A stretch of DNA of 25,124 nt from Sphaerosporella brunnea. Lineage: Eukaryota > Ascomycota > Pezizomycetes > Pezizales > Pyronemataceae. The stretch is taken from assembly GCA_008704415.1 (NCBI GenBank), contig VXIS01000490.1, positions 1 through 25,124 on the forward strand, in the 5' to 3' direction. Under the pieces are notes generated by a model. The model was not told the origin of the DNA, ran no database searches, and saw nothing but the letters and a program-made list of their open reading frames with translations. This document shows, piece by piece, positions 1-8,640 of this stretch (positions within the stretch are counted from its first letter, which is position 1; each line of letters begins with the position of its first letter). Position numbers and translations under genes: made by a program.

Positions 1-24
1 TGACTGTCCGCAAAACGAAACCCG

Positions 25-726
25 ATGGCAGGCCTTACGGCTCTGCTGGAGACGAAGAGGGTAAACTTCACCACAATGGCCGAATACCAAAGCAGCCTGC
101 TGGCGACCATGGCAATATGCAAGGCGTCTGAGACGGTAATAGATGACAAGATGTTGGCAACCATGGTCCATAACGGACTCGCCGAGGACGCGCATTGGAG
201 TCATTTGCGCACCGAAACCATGGATATGATCGACGAAGATAACTGCGATCTGCAGCGTATCCTGAAACGGATGGAGCAGTGTGAACGATCGATGCCTGCG
301 TCAACAGCCGCAGCTGCGTCTAATGCCGTGATGTATACAAAAGGAAACAGGACCTCAACGGCATACAGCCCGATCTGCTGGAACTGCGGTAAGAAGGGAC
401 ATATTCAACGATCCTGTACGAAGAAGCGGAACGATCGCGAGGACGAACGAAAAGCCAGTCCCGAACGAAAAGGAAAGACTTGAAAAGGAGAAACCTCCGA
501 AGCCAGGACGGTGAAAGAGACTGACTTTCTGCTGATGGCAACCGAATACCAGCCACTCACAGACTCTATAGAAGCCACCGAGGACTGGCAAGTTGTCGAG
601 CGAGAGATCCAAACGACACCGGCTGAAAGCATCGAAATCGGGGACACGGTTGAAACGGAACCCGAGATCTTCGACACGCGGCTGCTTATGAGCAACGAGG
701 ACAACACTTTGAGCATCGGAAAGTGA
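25..726 (+). pseudogene. copia gag remnant with CCHC zinc knuckle
   Basis: This is the C-terminal part of a copia Gag nucleocapsid protein, which coats the element RNA in cytoplasmic particles. The first 90 residues resemble the UBN2-type gag domain of copia elements (motif MAEYQSSLLATM). A perfect zinc knuckle C-x2-C-x4-H-x4-C (CWNCGKKGHIQRSC) follows around 376-417, with a basic tail after it. The frame is closed by TGA at 1-3 and again at 481-483, but coding-like sequence continues in the same frame to TGA at 724-726. The stops at 1 and 481 are each one transition away from CGA. Upstream gag is outside the window. Identification is firm; the gene is inactive as it stands. Confidence 0.85.
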
Positions 727-728
727 CA

Positions 729-1204
729 ACAACGTCCACTGGAAATGAGCGGATCTGGGTAACCGATTTGGGTGCAACCAACCACGTCACCGGTGTGGAC
801 CAGAGATGGGTAAACTACCGCGCATTCAGAAAGGGGGAGCATAGAGTCCGATTCGCAAATGACGCGTCGGTCAACACGAAAGGAATCGGCGACATTGCTT
901 TGCTCTTCCCACGCAGAAACCAATCACCTGCAAGAGTCATCCTTAGAAGAGTCTTACACGTCCCTGAATGCGGCTCCAAAAATTACTGAGCATATACCAG
1001 CTGCTGCTGGCGAAATACAAAGTCGACTACAATTTGTTACCCAGCCAGTCCGTCACAATCACAGAAAAGAAGACAGGCGCCGTCGTCGCCCACGGATGCA
1101 TACGCCATAAAACGTTCTGCATCATTGCAGAGGACCCCGAAATGCACGATACGATGATCAACGTCATCCATGCATCCGGCAACGAAGGAGAAGTTATGAA
1201 ATAG
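729..1204 (+). pseudogene. copia protease remnant and spacer
   Basis: The frame starting near 729 reads WVTDLGATNHVTG, the retropepsin active-site region of copia elements, where the family normally has D-S/T-G-A. Here the middle residue is leucine (codon TTG, one C-to-T change from TCG), so the catalytic triad is damaged although the aspartate remains. Sequence typical of the domain continues to VPECGSKN. The coding frame then shifts by one at an A5 run near 976-982 and continues as LLSIYQLLLAKYKVDYNL to 1201. A TAG at 1202-1204 interrupts the GAG-pre-integrase motif W-H-x-R-L-G-H, and the tryptophan codon TGG is the likely ancestor. Confidence 0.8.
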
Positions 1205-2251
1205 CATAACCGACTGGGACACCTGGCAGTTGCTTCCGTTACCAAGGCAGTCCGCTCAGGTGCCATCACCGGAATCAGCACCACGGAAACAGGACATCAC
1301 ACCGAATGCATCTGTGATGGCTGCATGCGCGGCAAGATGACGAAAACGCTGTATAAACCTGATCCAGAAAGCCTGAAGAGGAAGACTAGGAGAGGAGATC
1401 TGGTGCATGCTGATCTGGTTGGCCTCTTCAGGATGGTGTCACACTCCGGCAAGACATACATGCTGGTGGTTACGGACGATCATACGCGATGGAGCGAAGT
1501 TTACTTTCTGCGACGGAAGTCAGACACGCTCAAATCGCTGAAGAAGTACTGCAACATGCAGCAAGAACACACGGTCAAGGCCATCCAAACTGACAGTGGG
1601 AGTGAATTCAACAGCCGTGCGATGGACGAGTTTCTCTTGCCAAAACAGATTCGACACGAAACCACACCTCCCTACAGCCATCAGAGCAACGGTGTGGCCG
1701 AACGGACTAATCGCGGTATTCTGAACCCGACACGCGCCATGCTAAAACACGCTGAGCTACCAGATGCGTTTTGGGCCGAAGTGGCGTCTACGGCGAACTA
1801 TATTCGAAACAGAGTTCCGCACAGAGCTCTGACAAGCAAAGATAGACAGATTCGCACCCCCTACGAAATGATGTTTGGTCGCAGGCCAGATGTGAGCCAC
1901 TTGAGAACAGTCGGATGTGTGGTATACACCCAGATACCGTCCGAGATCCGTGACCACAAGCTGTCTGACAGGGCTCGAAAATGCATCATGTTAGGCTACA
2001 AAGGGTCCGACGGACAATACCGGCTATACAACTTTGAGGGAAAACGCGTGGTGAAATCACGCGATGTCAAGTTCGAGGAAACTCGGCTGTATAAGAACAT
2101 CAACACAATGCAACCGGCGACGACACTAGCCGTCATGGGAAACGGCGAATCTGATGACTACGGTGAGGAGCAACTAGATCAACCACAAGCGATGAGACAG
2201 CCAGAGCTGCAGCAGCAGATGGAGCTACCGGCTACGCCCGTGGCGAGATGA
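1205..2251 (+). pseudogene. copia GAG-pre-integrase and integrase, core intact
   Basis: Integrase joins the element cDNA to host DNA. The frame opens with HNRLGHL and CICDGCMRGKMTK (the zinc-binding HHCC region, 1205-1340). The catalytic core follows: D in VHADLVGLF (about 1405-1430), D in IQTDSGSEF (about 1585-1610) and E in NGVAERTNR, with exactly 35 residues between the second D and the E (DD35E). The copia-type C-terminal domain, with GYKGSDGQYRLYN and KRVVKSRDVKFEE, follows to about 2085. The acidic and glutamine-rich linker towards reverse transcriptase ends at a TGA at 2249-2251. Of the polyprotein parts this is the best preserved: all catalytic residues are present in one open stretch of about 345 codons. 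Confidence 0.92.
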
Positions 2252-3379
2252 CAGATTGACCACAACAACGACAAAGGCGGTCAAGGGGAAAATCAGATTC
2301 CGGGAGAATGGGTTGCATTTCCCGCTCCTGAAGCAAAATCAGCCCTCAACGCGCGACTGATGAAAGAAGTGGAGGTAAACGGCCGTTTGGTCAACCTCCA
2401 CGTGGGGAGGAAGCATGGCGACGCTCGACAAATACAGCAGCAGCCAGACAGCAACGAGGAAATACGAACGATCTACGATGACGTCCTCCTAGCGACAGCA
2501 GGACCGAAGAACTACGATAAAGCCTTGGCAGCGCCAGATGCCAACGGATAGATATTCGCATTGGACTCCGAGCAGAAATCACTGAAATCTCACGCTGTTT
2601 ATACGTATGTGGATACGGCACCTCCCGGAAAACGCATTGTCGATGCGAAATGGGTCATGATCATCAAAGAGAGACCAGATGGAACCATCGAAAAGTACAA
2701 GGTGCGGCTGGTAGCACGTGGCTTTCTACAGACCCCTGATGACTACGACGAAATCACGTTTCCGGTTGTCGACGCTGAAAGCATACGCTTGACACTGAGT
2801 CTGGCAGCCATACAGGACTCAGAAGTGGCAGTACTGGACATGCCGGCGGCATATCTGGGAGCAACGCTAAAAGAAGAGGTGTATCTGAAGCTATCCAAAG
2901 CAGAATGGACGGACGACCCTTTGACAATGGAACGACCCATCGTGCTGCTCAAGAAGTCCTTCCCGGGATTGAAGCAGAGCGGCCGATGCTGGTTTAACGA
3001 CGTGAGCCAGTTTATCATCAACCAGTTGCACATGAGGGCGTCCGTTTCAGCTCCAGGACTATACCACAGCGATGCCGCCCTATTCAACCTATATGTTGAT
3101 GATATCCTGATTGCGGCACCATACCACGAGTTGGAGCGACTTTGCCAGGAATTTAGGCATAGGATCCAGGCAAAAGGGGGAGTGGTGACAGCTCCAACAT
3201 TCACATACGTTGATTTGGTGATTTGGCGAGACAGGGAGAACCGCCAGATCTGGATATCTCAAGCGGCGTATGTGACAAAAGTTCTTACAAGGTTCGGTAT
3301 GGAGGACAGCTTGCGAAAAGTGCTGTCAATACAGAGCAACTGGCGACCCCATGAGCGCCTCGAAAACAAAGACGCATGA
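2252..3379 (+). pseudogene. copia reverse transcriptase remnant
   Basis: The frame is the same as the integrase. A linker (2252-2548) is followed by TAG at 2549-2551 at the place where copia reverse transcriptases have W-x2-A-x3-E (here IFALDSEQKSL follows), again one G-to-A step from TGG. Recognisable blocks are KRIVDAKWVMIIK, YKVRLVARGFLQ, LDMPAAYLGATL (motif A aspartate; the family usually has LNGTL) and NLYVDDILIAAP (motif C, YVDD). The stretch ends at TGA 3377-3379 just before the DQGLYRQAIRSLLYA connection block. Catalytic aspartates are present, but the stops make the copy non-functional. Confidence 0.92.
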
Positions 3380-3863
3380 GACCAAGGGTTATATCGGCAA
3401 GCCATCAGAAGTCTCTTGTATGCCGCGCTTAGCAGTCGACCAGATATTGCATATGCGGTAAGCATTCTGGGACGATATGCAGCTAATCTGTTGATGGAGC
3501 ACTGGGGCGCTATTAAGCACCTGCTACGATACCTTGACGGAACGCGCAACTACGAGCTTGCAGTAGTCAGAGAGCGTCACGACCCCCTTGAAAATGCTAT
3601 TGTCGCATACTCTGACGCGGATCATGCCGGAGACCTGGATGGAGCCCGCTCTACATCCGGATGGCTTGTCTTCCTCAACGGAGCTTTGATCATGTGGAAG
3701 TCAAAGAAGCAAGGTCTCGTCGCGCACAGCACCATGGAAGCTGAGCTCATCGGCATGGAGAGCGCCTACTGACAGGCAAGCTGGCTTCGGGACGTCGTCC
3801 AGGAAATCGGCAAACCCAACGTTAAACAGGGCATCATCCTCCGCGGCAACAACCAGGCTGGTA

Positions 3864-3868
3864 CTAAC
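3864..3868. repeat. target-site duplication CTAAC, left copy
   Basis: This is the left 5-bp copy flanking the solo LTR. The matching right copy is at 4690-4694. Removing the LTR and one copy keeps the RNase H frame open. Confidence 0.85.
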
Positions 3869-4689
3869 TGTAACGAGGCGCTGTCTACCAGAGTGTCGTG
3901 GAATTGAACTCGTGACCTTGGGGAAAAGCAAGGCTAAATCCTAAACAATAGAATTTTAAGTGCTATCTTGTTGGGTGGACACTAATGGTTCTTGTTGCTG
4001 AAGATAAAGGGGTTCTCTCGGCGGAAGCAATCCTACTTATAGTAGAACGCCGCTCCAGAGACTACCGTCTCCCTGAGTAATACTCAGCCTTTACTCCTTG
4101 CTTGCTTTCCGACAGTCTCTACGACTGCGGGCGTCAAGGCGCGCACAGAGATCGCCCCACCTTGCTATGACTCACTCTTTGATTCCAAATCATGAGTCAT
4201 CGACATGGGTCGCACCCGGATACCCCGCTCCGTAAGCGTTGTATTCTCGTGCTGCAGGAAGATGCTCAGCCCTATTGGCTCCATCTCCCGATCTTCTGCG
4301 TCGCGTGCCCTACGCAACAACCACACTTACTATGGAGGTTCTAGGCCGAGTGATTCTTCCCTTTTTCGGCTTTACGCCTTCCGGTTGATCACTCCCGACC
4401 CCTCCGATCGTCAGGCTAGTTCCTGGAACAGGCAGGTCAACGAAGATATCTCGGAAGAGCTCTAACAATAGCCTATACTATTGTTATCTCCGAACCGGAT
4501 GCTCTTCCCAGGTAGCGTCCTACCTGAGGCATCCGATCTCCGAGTTCTTCCATAGCGTCACTCAAGCTAGCTACTATGATCCGGAGCCACCCGGCTATCA
4601 CGTGCCCTCGAGGCGATCACTATGCAGACTCTATTCTATTCCCCTAGCTGACTACTTAGAGCACATGTTACGTGACCATACCCGTGACA
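3869..4689 (-). mobile_element. solo LTR (821 bp) inserted in the copia element
   Basis: The insert begins TGTAACGAGG and ends CCCGTGACA, giving TG...CA ends in both orientations. It is bounded by the exact 5-bp duplication CTAAC (3864-3868 and 4690-4694). Length, termini and duplication size fit an LTR left by recombination between the two LTRs of a retrotransposon. On the minus strand it starts TGTCACGGG and ends CTCGTTACA, an end style I associate with fungal Ty3/gypsy LTRs; minus orientation is chosen for that reason and is uncertain. There is no coding sequence. Inside are inverted repeats at 4167-4200 and 4463-4486. The parent element is not in the window. Confidence 0.85.
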
Positions 4690-4694
4690 CTAAC
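4690..4694. repeat. target-site duplication CTAAC, right copy
   Basis: This is the right 5-bp copy flanking the solo LTR, identical to 3864-3868. Confidence 0.85.
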
Positions 4695-5000
4695 GCTCTG
4701 GACAACGGCTTTCCAAATGCGACAAGGCACCTCAGGGTCCGCTATCACGCAATACGCGACCAGATCGAATTAGAAGGCCTTGCATTGGAACACGTGAGTA
4801 GCGACGAGCAGTTGGCCAATGGCCTCACTAAGCCGCTCGGATCGGTCAAGCATGTCGCCTTCGTGAAGGAAATTGGTCTGATATACGGAAAACTATGTTG
4901 ACTACGAGGATGCGGCGCACCGCGAAGCAACGGATAAGAAGGATAGGGAGGATATGGATATGTGATTCACGGAGAAAACGGAGGCATAGTTTATGCTCGG

Positions 5001-5010
5001 ATAGGGGGAG
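5001..5010 (+). other. polypurine tract of the copia element
   Basis: The purine-rich string ATAGGGGGAG lies directly before TGTTGAGTG. This is the expected plus-strand priming site at the junction with the 3' LTR. Confidence 0.7.
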
Positions 5011-5018
5011 TGTTGAGT

Positions 5019-5047
5019 GTAGAGTGACGCCTTCGGCATCACTCTAC
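5019..5047. repeat. LTR hairpin, 9-bp perfect arms
   Basis: GTAGAGTGA (5019-5027) pairs with TCACTCTAC (5039-5047). Inside, GCC-TTC-GGC can pair further, giving a near-continuous 12-bp stem. It lies 8 bp inside the LTR start. Confidence 0.8.
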
Positions 5048-5120
5048 CCTCTATGGTGTAACCGAGTATAAACTCAGTTAGTGATGTAGTTAGATTAGAG
5101 TATAGGCTAGTGAGCCGCTT

Positions 5121-5137
5121 CTGCACCTAAGGTGCAG
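5121..5137. repeat. hairpin, 7-bp arms
   Basis: CTGCACC and GGTGCAG are separated by TAA. A CTAG lies 10 nt away at 5107-5110 (see findings). Confidence 0.8.
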
Positions 5138-5201
5138 TAACGGCGTTGCTAGCTCTTTACCTTTAATACAAGATTCTTGCGGCCTTCGGCCGTGATCTGA
5201 T

Positions 5202-5208
5202 TATATAA
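5202..5208 (+). promoter_or_regulatory. TATA-like box in copia LTR
   Basis: TATATAA lies about 190 bp into the LTR, just after a GC-rich hairpin (CGGCC-TTC-GGCCG, 5180-5192). It fits the promoter of the element, by inference from position and sequence only. Confidence 0.45.
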
Positions 5209-5244
5209 GCACGGTTTTGTGCAGTGATTCTCGGCGTCACATAG

Positions 5245-6130
5245 AGTGAAGAGTTTTTGCAGCGGTACTTGGCCCGGAGCCCCCTCACTCCACATTTCTC
5301 CTACTACCTGCCCGCTCGCGTCACCTAGGACCCTTTTATTTCTGCAGCGGATCTCCCTACCACCGTCGCTGACCACACTTCCCCGCCCGCCCCCGTCGCT
5401 GACCAACCATCCCCGCTCGCGTCACCTAGGACCCTTTTATTTCTGCAGCGGATCTCCCTACCACCGTCGCTGACCACACTTCCCCGCCCGCCCCCGTCGC
5501 TGACCAACCATCCCCGCTCGCGTCACCTAGGACCCTTTTATTTCTGCAGCGGATCTCCCTACCACCGTCGCTGACCACACTTCCCCGCCCGCCCGCGTCG
5601 CTGACCAACCATCCCCGCTCGCGTCACCTGAAAGTAAACACCCCCTTTTTGTTTATCAAGTGGAAAATTGACAGGTTTTGCAGCGGTCTTTGCGCCTCCT
5701 ACCACCCGCCCACGTCGCCTACCTCCTACCACCCGCTCGCGTCGCTGACCAACATCCTCGCTCGCGTCACCTGGAAGTAAACACCCCCTTTTTGTTTATC
5801 AAGTGGAAAATTGACAGGTTTTGCAGCGGTCTTTGCACCTCCTACCACCTGCCCACGTCGCTTACCTCCTACCACCCGCTCATGTCGCTGACCAACATCC
5901 CCGCTCGCGTTACCTGGAAGTAAACACTCCCTTTTTGTTTATTAAGTGGAGAGTTGACAGGTTTTGCAGCGGTCTTTGAGCCTTAATTGTTCGACATTTC
6001 TCTTACCACCCGCCCACGTCACTTACCACATCCCCCTTCGCATCACCAGGGGGTAAGCACCCCCTTTTTTTGTTTATCCAGTCGAGTGTTAACAGGATTT
6101 GCAGCAGTCTTCGCGCCTCCATCTTTTCAG
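5245..6130. repeat. compound tandem array, 101-bp and about 143-bp units
   Basis: Three near-identical 101-bp units start at 5324, 5425 and 5526 (each opens CCTAGGACCCTTTT). They are followed by units of 143, 143 and 133 bp starting at 5627, 5770 and 5913, and a partial unit from 6046. All units share the core TTTGCAGCGG or a close variant (first at 5256, last at about 6096) and the block GCTGACCAAC..CGCTCGCGTCACCT, so the two unit types are length variants of one family. GC-rich pyrimidine runs alternate with TTTTTGTTTAT. Reading frames inside follow the repeat and are not taken as genes. Function unknown; it separates the copia LTR from the Helitron genes. Confidence 0.9.
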
Positions 6131-6290
6131 AGTCCCTTAAACTATTTACACCTGCCGAACCCGGTGCTGCGTTAGTAGGCATAGTGTATAGGGAGGAATT
6201 ACATTAGGTGAGAAAAACTTTGCATTTGTTCGGTACTTTTAAGAGAAAGGTAGCCTGATAAAGGTAACCTAATCTTATCTGTGCTTTCGT

Positions 6291-6427
6291 TGCCAAAATT
6301 TTCTGGAGTTGTTGCGGCTTTATGCTGCACCTCCAGTGGTAACGAAGTGCTGCCAAATTTTTTCGGAGTTGTTGCGGCTTTGTGCTGCACCTCCGGTGTT
6401 AACGAAGTGCTGCCAAATTTTGTTTAG
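6291..6427. repeat. 60-bp tandem repeat, 2.3 copies
   Basis: Copies start at 6291, 6351 and 6411 (TGCCAAATTTT..), period 60. The unit contains GTTGCGGCTTTGTGCTGC and CACCTCC. The array ends 24 bp before the ATG of the plus-strand gene at 6451, so it lies in its likely leader or promoter. Confidence 0.9.
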
Positions 6428-6450
6428 GAATTATTGCTAACATTGAATAG

Positions 6451-8544
6451 ATGTCTGAAAACGTTATTAGACCCGGATCTCAATCACCTTTATGGCCTTT
6501 GCCATCACCACCACCTCGACCCTCGCTACTTGAGCAACCACTACCTGAGCCCTCGCTACCTGAGCCACCACTACCTGGTCGAGCCCTCGAAAATCCCTAT
6601 TTCATGGGTGTTTATCAAGCAAAAATGCCGGGTTATACTGAATCCAAACCTCCTGAAGCGTTCATGGATACACATGATGCTTTATTTCCCTACGATGCCG
6701 GAAGAAATGACCCCAACATCCTGCAGCCAATCTACAGCTACCCTGATAAGCCTGAACCAAAAGGACGTCGCAGAAGAAAGAGGATTCGGCCTATTCCAGA
6801 AAGCGGAAAACCAATTCAACTGCCATCACAGATGGCAACCCTTCTCGAGGCTGAAGCAAGAGCTGTAGAGACTGAAGGTCAAGATGTGGAAGTTCAACAT
6901 GATATACTTGTTGCAGAACAGCCTGCCAAGAAGAAGAGGAGGTCTGGAAATCAAGCTGCTCGGAATCAACGTCGCTTGGCCAGAAAAAAGGAGATGGGAA
7001 ACTTAAGTGAAGTAGCAGAAGACGATTGTAATGTTCACAAATAATAACAAAGATCCAAGACTAACAGTTTGTAGTTTCACCTGAGGGCAGCCAATCTGTA
7101 TCTACACCTTTTGAGCGCATATCAAAGGATCGGCACACTACAGCATATCCTTTCCGGCAGAAAGTTGAGAGCATTTTAATCCGGATTTGCCTACAGCTTG
7201 AAAGCCTCCTCCACACATCTCCAGAGACACCAATGCTATTATTCGGCGCTGCTGCACATCCTCTGATGTTCCTTACCGAGGTGGTGGGAAACTGCAACGA
7301 ATCCTTGATCGACTATTTATCTGGGGATGCAAAAGAGCAAGCTCAGCTGATTGATGTCATTTTCAGTTGGTTTGGGACCACAGCACATAGCGGTAGATAT
7401 CCCTTGCTGGCAAGCCATCTGAACATGTGGAAAGAAATCAAGCAGCAGCGCAAACAGGATCTTACACACATTCAATCCCGTCTTCCAGACTTTCTTACCT
7501 TACACTTGGTCCGGATTGATCCACTGCAACGTCAAAAATATGAAGGCAAGCTTGTTTCCTTCAACGGTAGTACTCCATCAACATCAGAACACCCTGTTGT
7601 ACACAGCCAACTTGCCGATCATCACATCATACACGGTAGCAGTACAGAGCTCAATCCAATTGAGATTCACGCTGTTGTGGACGTCAACTCTTTTCCACCC
7701 TCACTCTACGAAAAGATGGATAGGTGTACCCACAGACTGTCATTTCTTGACTTCAACAGTTCAGAGTGGGTAGACTCTACCTGGCTCCTAGCTTTGTCTT
7801 TCTACGGTGTGATGGATACAACAACAGAGAGATCTACAGAAGTCATTCAGATGGTTCAATCTCAACTCCAAGTGAGAACTGCTTCGAATCGAACAGCAAA
7901 GATTCAGCTGGGAAAGTCAGTCAGCATTTCTCAAGCTCAGCCTAACCAACGTGGATATATTGACGCTACCCGCAACATCCCTGCAAGAAGACACAAGGAT
8001 CCTGGAGAAGGTCTTGCAATTCCCTTGAATGAGCATACACCTACAGTACGAAGTCTTTGGGCCTATGCTCTAAACAGTCTTTAAGGAGTTGTGCCAGCAC
8101 TGGTACCTCGTTGGAGAAAAGAGCTGTTTGATGCAGGTTTTCACTTACAGGGTGCGTCAGCATTTGTTGCAGGTGGCTTTGTGTTAGCTGGCTATGCAGC
8201 ATCTGCTCACCTGGATTTTCTGGATACTCACTTTACTGCAGGCTTTCGCTTGGCAAGATTTGAGTATGAACGGCCTGGTGATAATCAGCTGTTTTTTCCA
8301 GCACTTGTCAGTATCACAATTGGCAAGACTGGAGTTGTTGTTGAGCAACCTCGAGGTGTAATCACCTTATACCAAGGTGGATATCTGCCCCATACCAACT
8401 CCATCACAGACCACCTCAATCTGTATAAGTTGTGTGCACCAGGTATAGCACTTATGCAAAAACATCAGCTTACCACATTCCGTAAGAATGAGCATCTTCT
8501 TACACAGCAGAATTGGCAGTGGTTGGAAGAACAATGGCAGTTAC
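6451..8544 (+). pseudogene. unrecognised Helitron-associated gene, two or more exons, one in-frame stop
   Basis: Exon 1 is 6451-7027. A 47-nt intron (7028-7074: GTAATG, branch CTAAC, TTGTAG) joins in phase to exon 2 (7075 on), which stays open to 8544 apart from TAA at 8082-8084. GTAAGT at 8545 suggests another intron; its acceptor is not resolved. The product is about 680 residues. Residues 12-45 are proline-rich. Two basic clusters (104-114, KGRRRRKRIRP; 159-180, containing AKKKRRSG) look like nuclear signals. The rest appears globular, without a motif I recognise. TAA at 8082 is one transition from CAA and the frame resumes at once, so a nonsense mutation is more likely than two genes. It is convergent with the minus gene at 8641. 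Function unknown. Confidence 0.6.
7028..7074 (+). other. intron of the plus-strand accessory gene
   Basis: 47-nt GT-AG intron with GTAATG donor, CTAAC branch site 10 nt before the acceptor, and TTGTAG end. Exon phases (1 base + 2 bases) match and both flanking frames are long and open. Confidence 0.75.
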
Positions 8545-8640
8545 GTAAGTTTTTTTGAGTTGGTAAAACAATACAAGGTTGAATGAGAAATGACTGTTTT
8601 TGTTTTCCTTGATAATTCAATATTAATCATCAAAAACACC

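Larger units (their letters stand above)
3380..4901 (+). pseudogene. copia RNase H, split by a solo LTR
   Basis: RNase H degrades the RNA strand during reverse transcription. The left part has LYAALSSRPDIAYAV, AYSDADHAGDLDGARSTSG (catalytic aspartate region) and the block containing STMEAELIGMESAY (catalytic glutamate), then TGA at 3770-3772, then QASWLRDVVQEIG. The frame is cut at 3868 by an inserted LTR and resumes at 4690 with the typical end RHLRVRYHAIRDQIELEG and LANGLTKPL. The flanks join in the same frame across one copy of the duplicated CTAAC. The natural stop is TGA at 4899-4901. Confidence 0.9.
1..5241 (+). mobile_element. Ty1/copia LTR retrotransposon, degenerate, 5' end outside window
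   Basis: The order gag (CCHC knuckle), protease, GAG-pre-integrase, integrase, reverse transcriptase, RNase H is the Ty1/copia (Pseudoviridae-type) order, with integrase before reverse transcriptase. The 5' LTR and the start of gag lie left of the window. The coding part is broken by frameshifts near 724 and 975, by in-frame stops, and by a later LTR insertion at 3869-4689. A purine tract at 5001-5010 is followed by TGTTGAGTG, the probable 3' LTR start. The right end of that LTR is uncertain: 5241 is the CACA after the TATA-like box and is only a guess. The element is not autonomous in this form. Confidence 0.9.
5011..5241 (+). repeat. copia 3' LTR, right end uncertain
   Basis: It starts TGTTGAGTGTAGAG next to the polypurine tract. 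It holds three hairpins (5019-5047, 5121-5137, 5180-5192) and a TATA-like box at 5202-5208, which would be the U3 promoter. Because R and U5 should follow the TATA box, the true end may lie beyond 5241, inside the tandem array. The 5' LTR is outside the window, so the end cannot be fixed by comparison. Confidence 0.6.

Noticed and set aside
3885..3925. Possible tRNA-derived SINE: reverse strand has CGAGTTCAATTCC resembling a B box
   Set aside because: No A box at the right distance, and the segment lies at the end of an LTR with TG..CA ends and a clear target duplication, which explains it better.
4205..4465. 86-codon ORF inside the solo LTR
   Set aside because: Noncoding LTR sequence; composition not protein-like and no motif.
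5246..5923. Several ORFs of 60-85 codons on both strands in the tandem array
   Set aside because: They repeat with the DNA unit and are by-products of the array.
5245..6130. CRISPR-like regular array
   Set aside because: Units are long and contiguous without unique spacers, and the context is a eukaryotic genome.
8082..8084. Reading the TAA as an intron or as a gene boundary
   Set aside because: No donor/acceptor pair around it keeps phase, and protein-like sequence continues in the same frame at once, so a point mutation is simpler.
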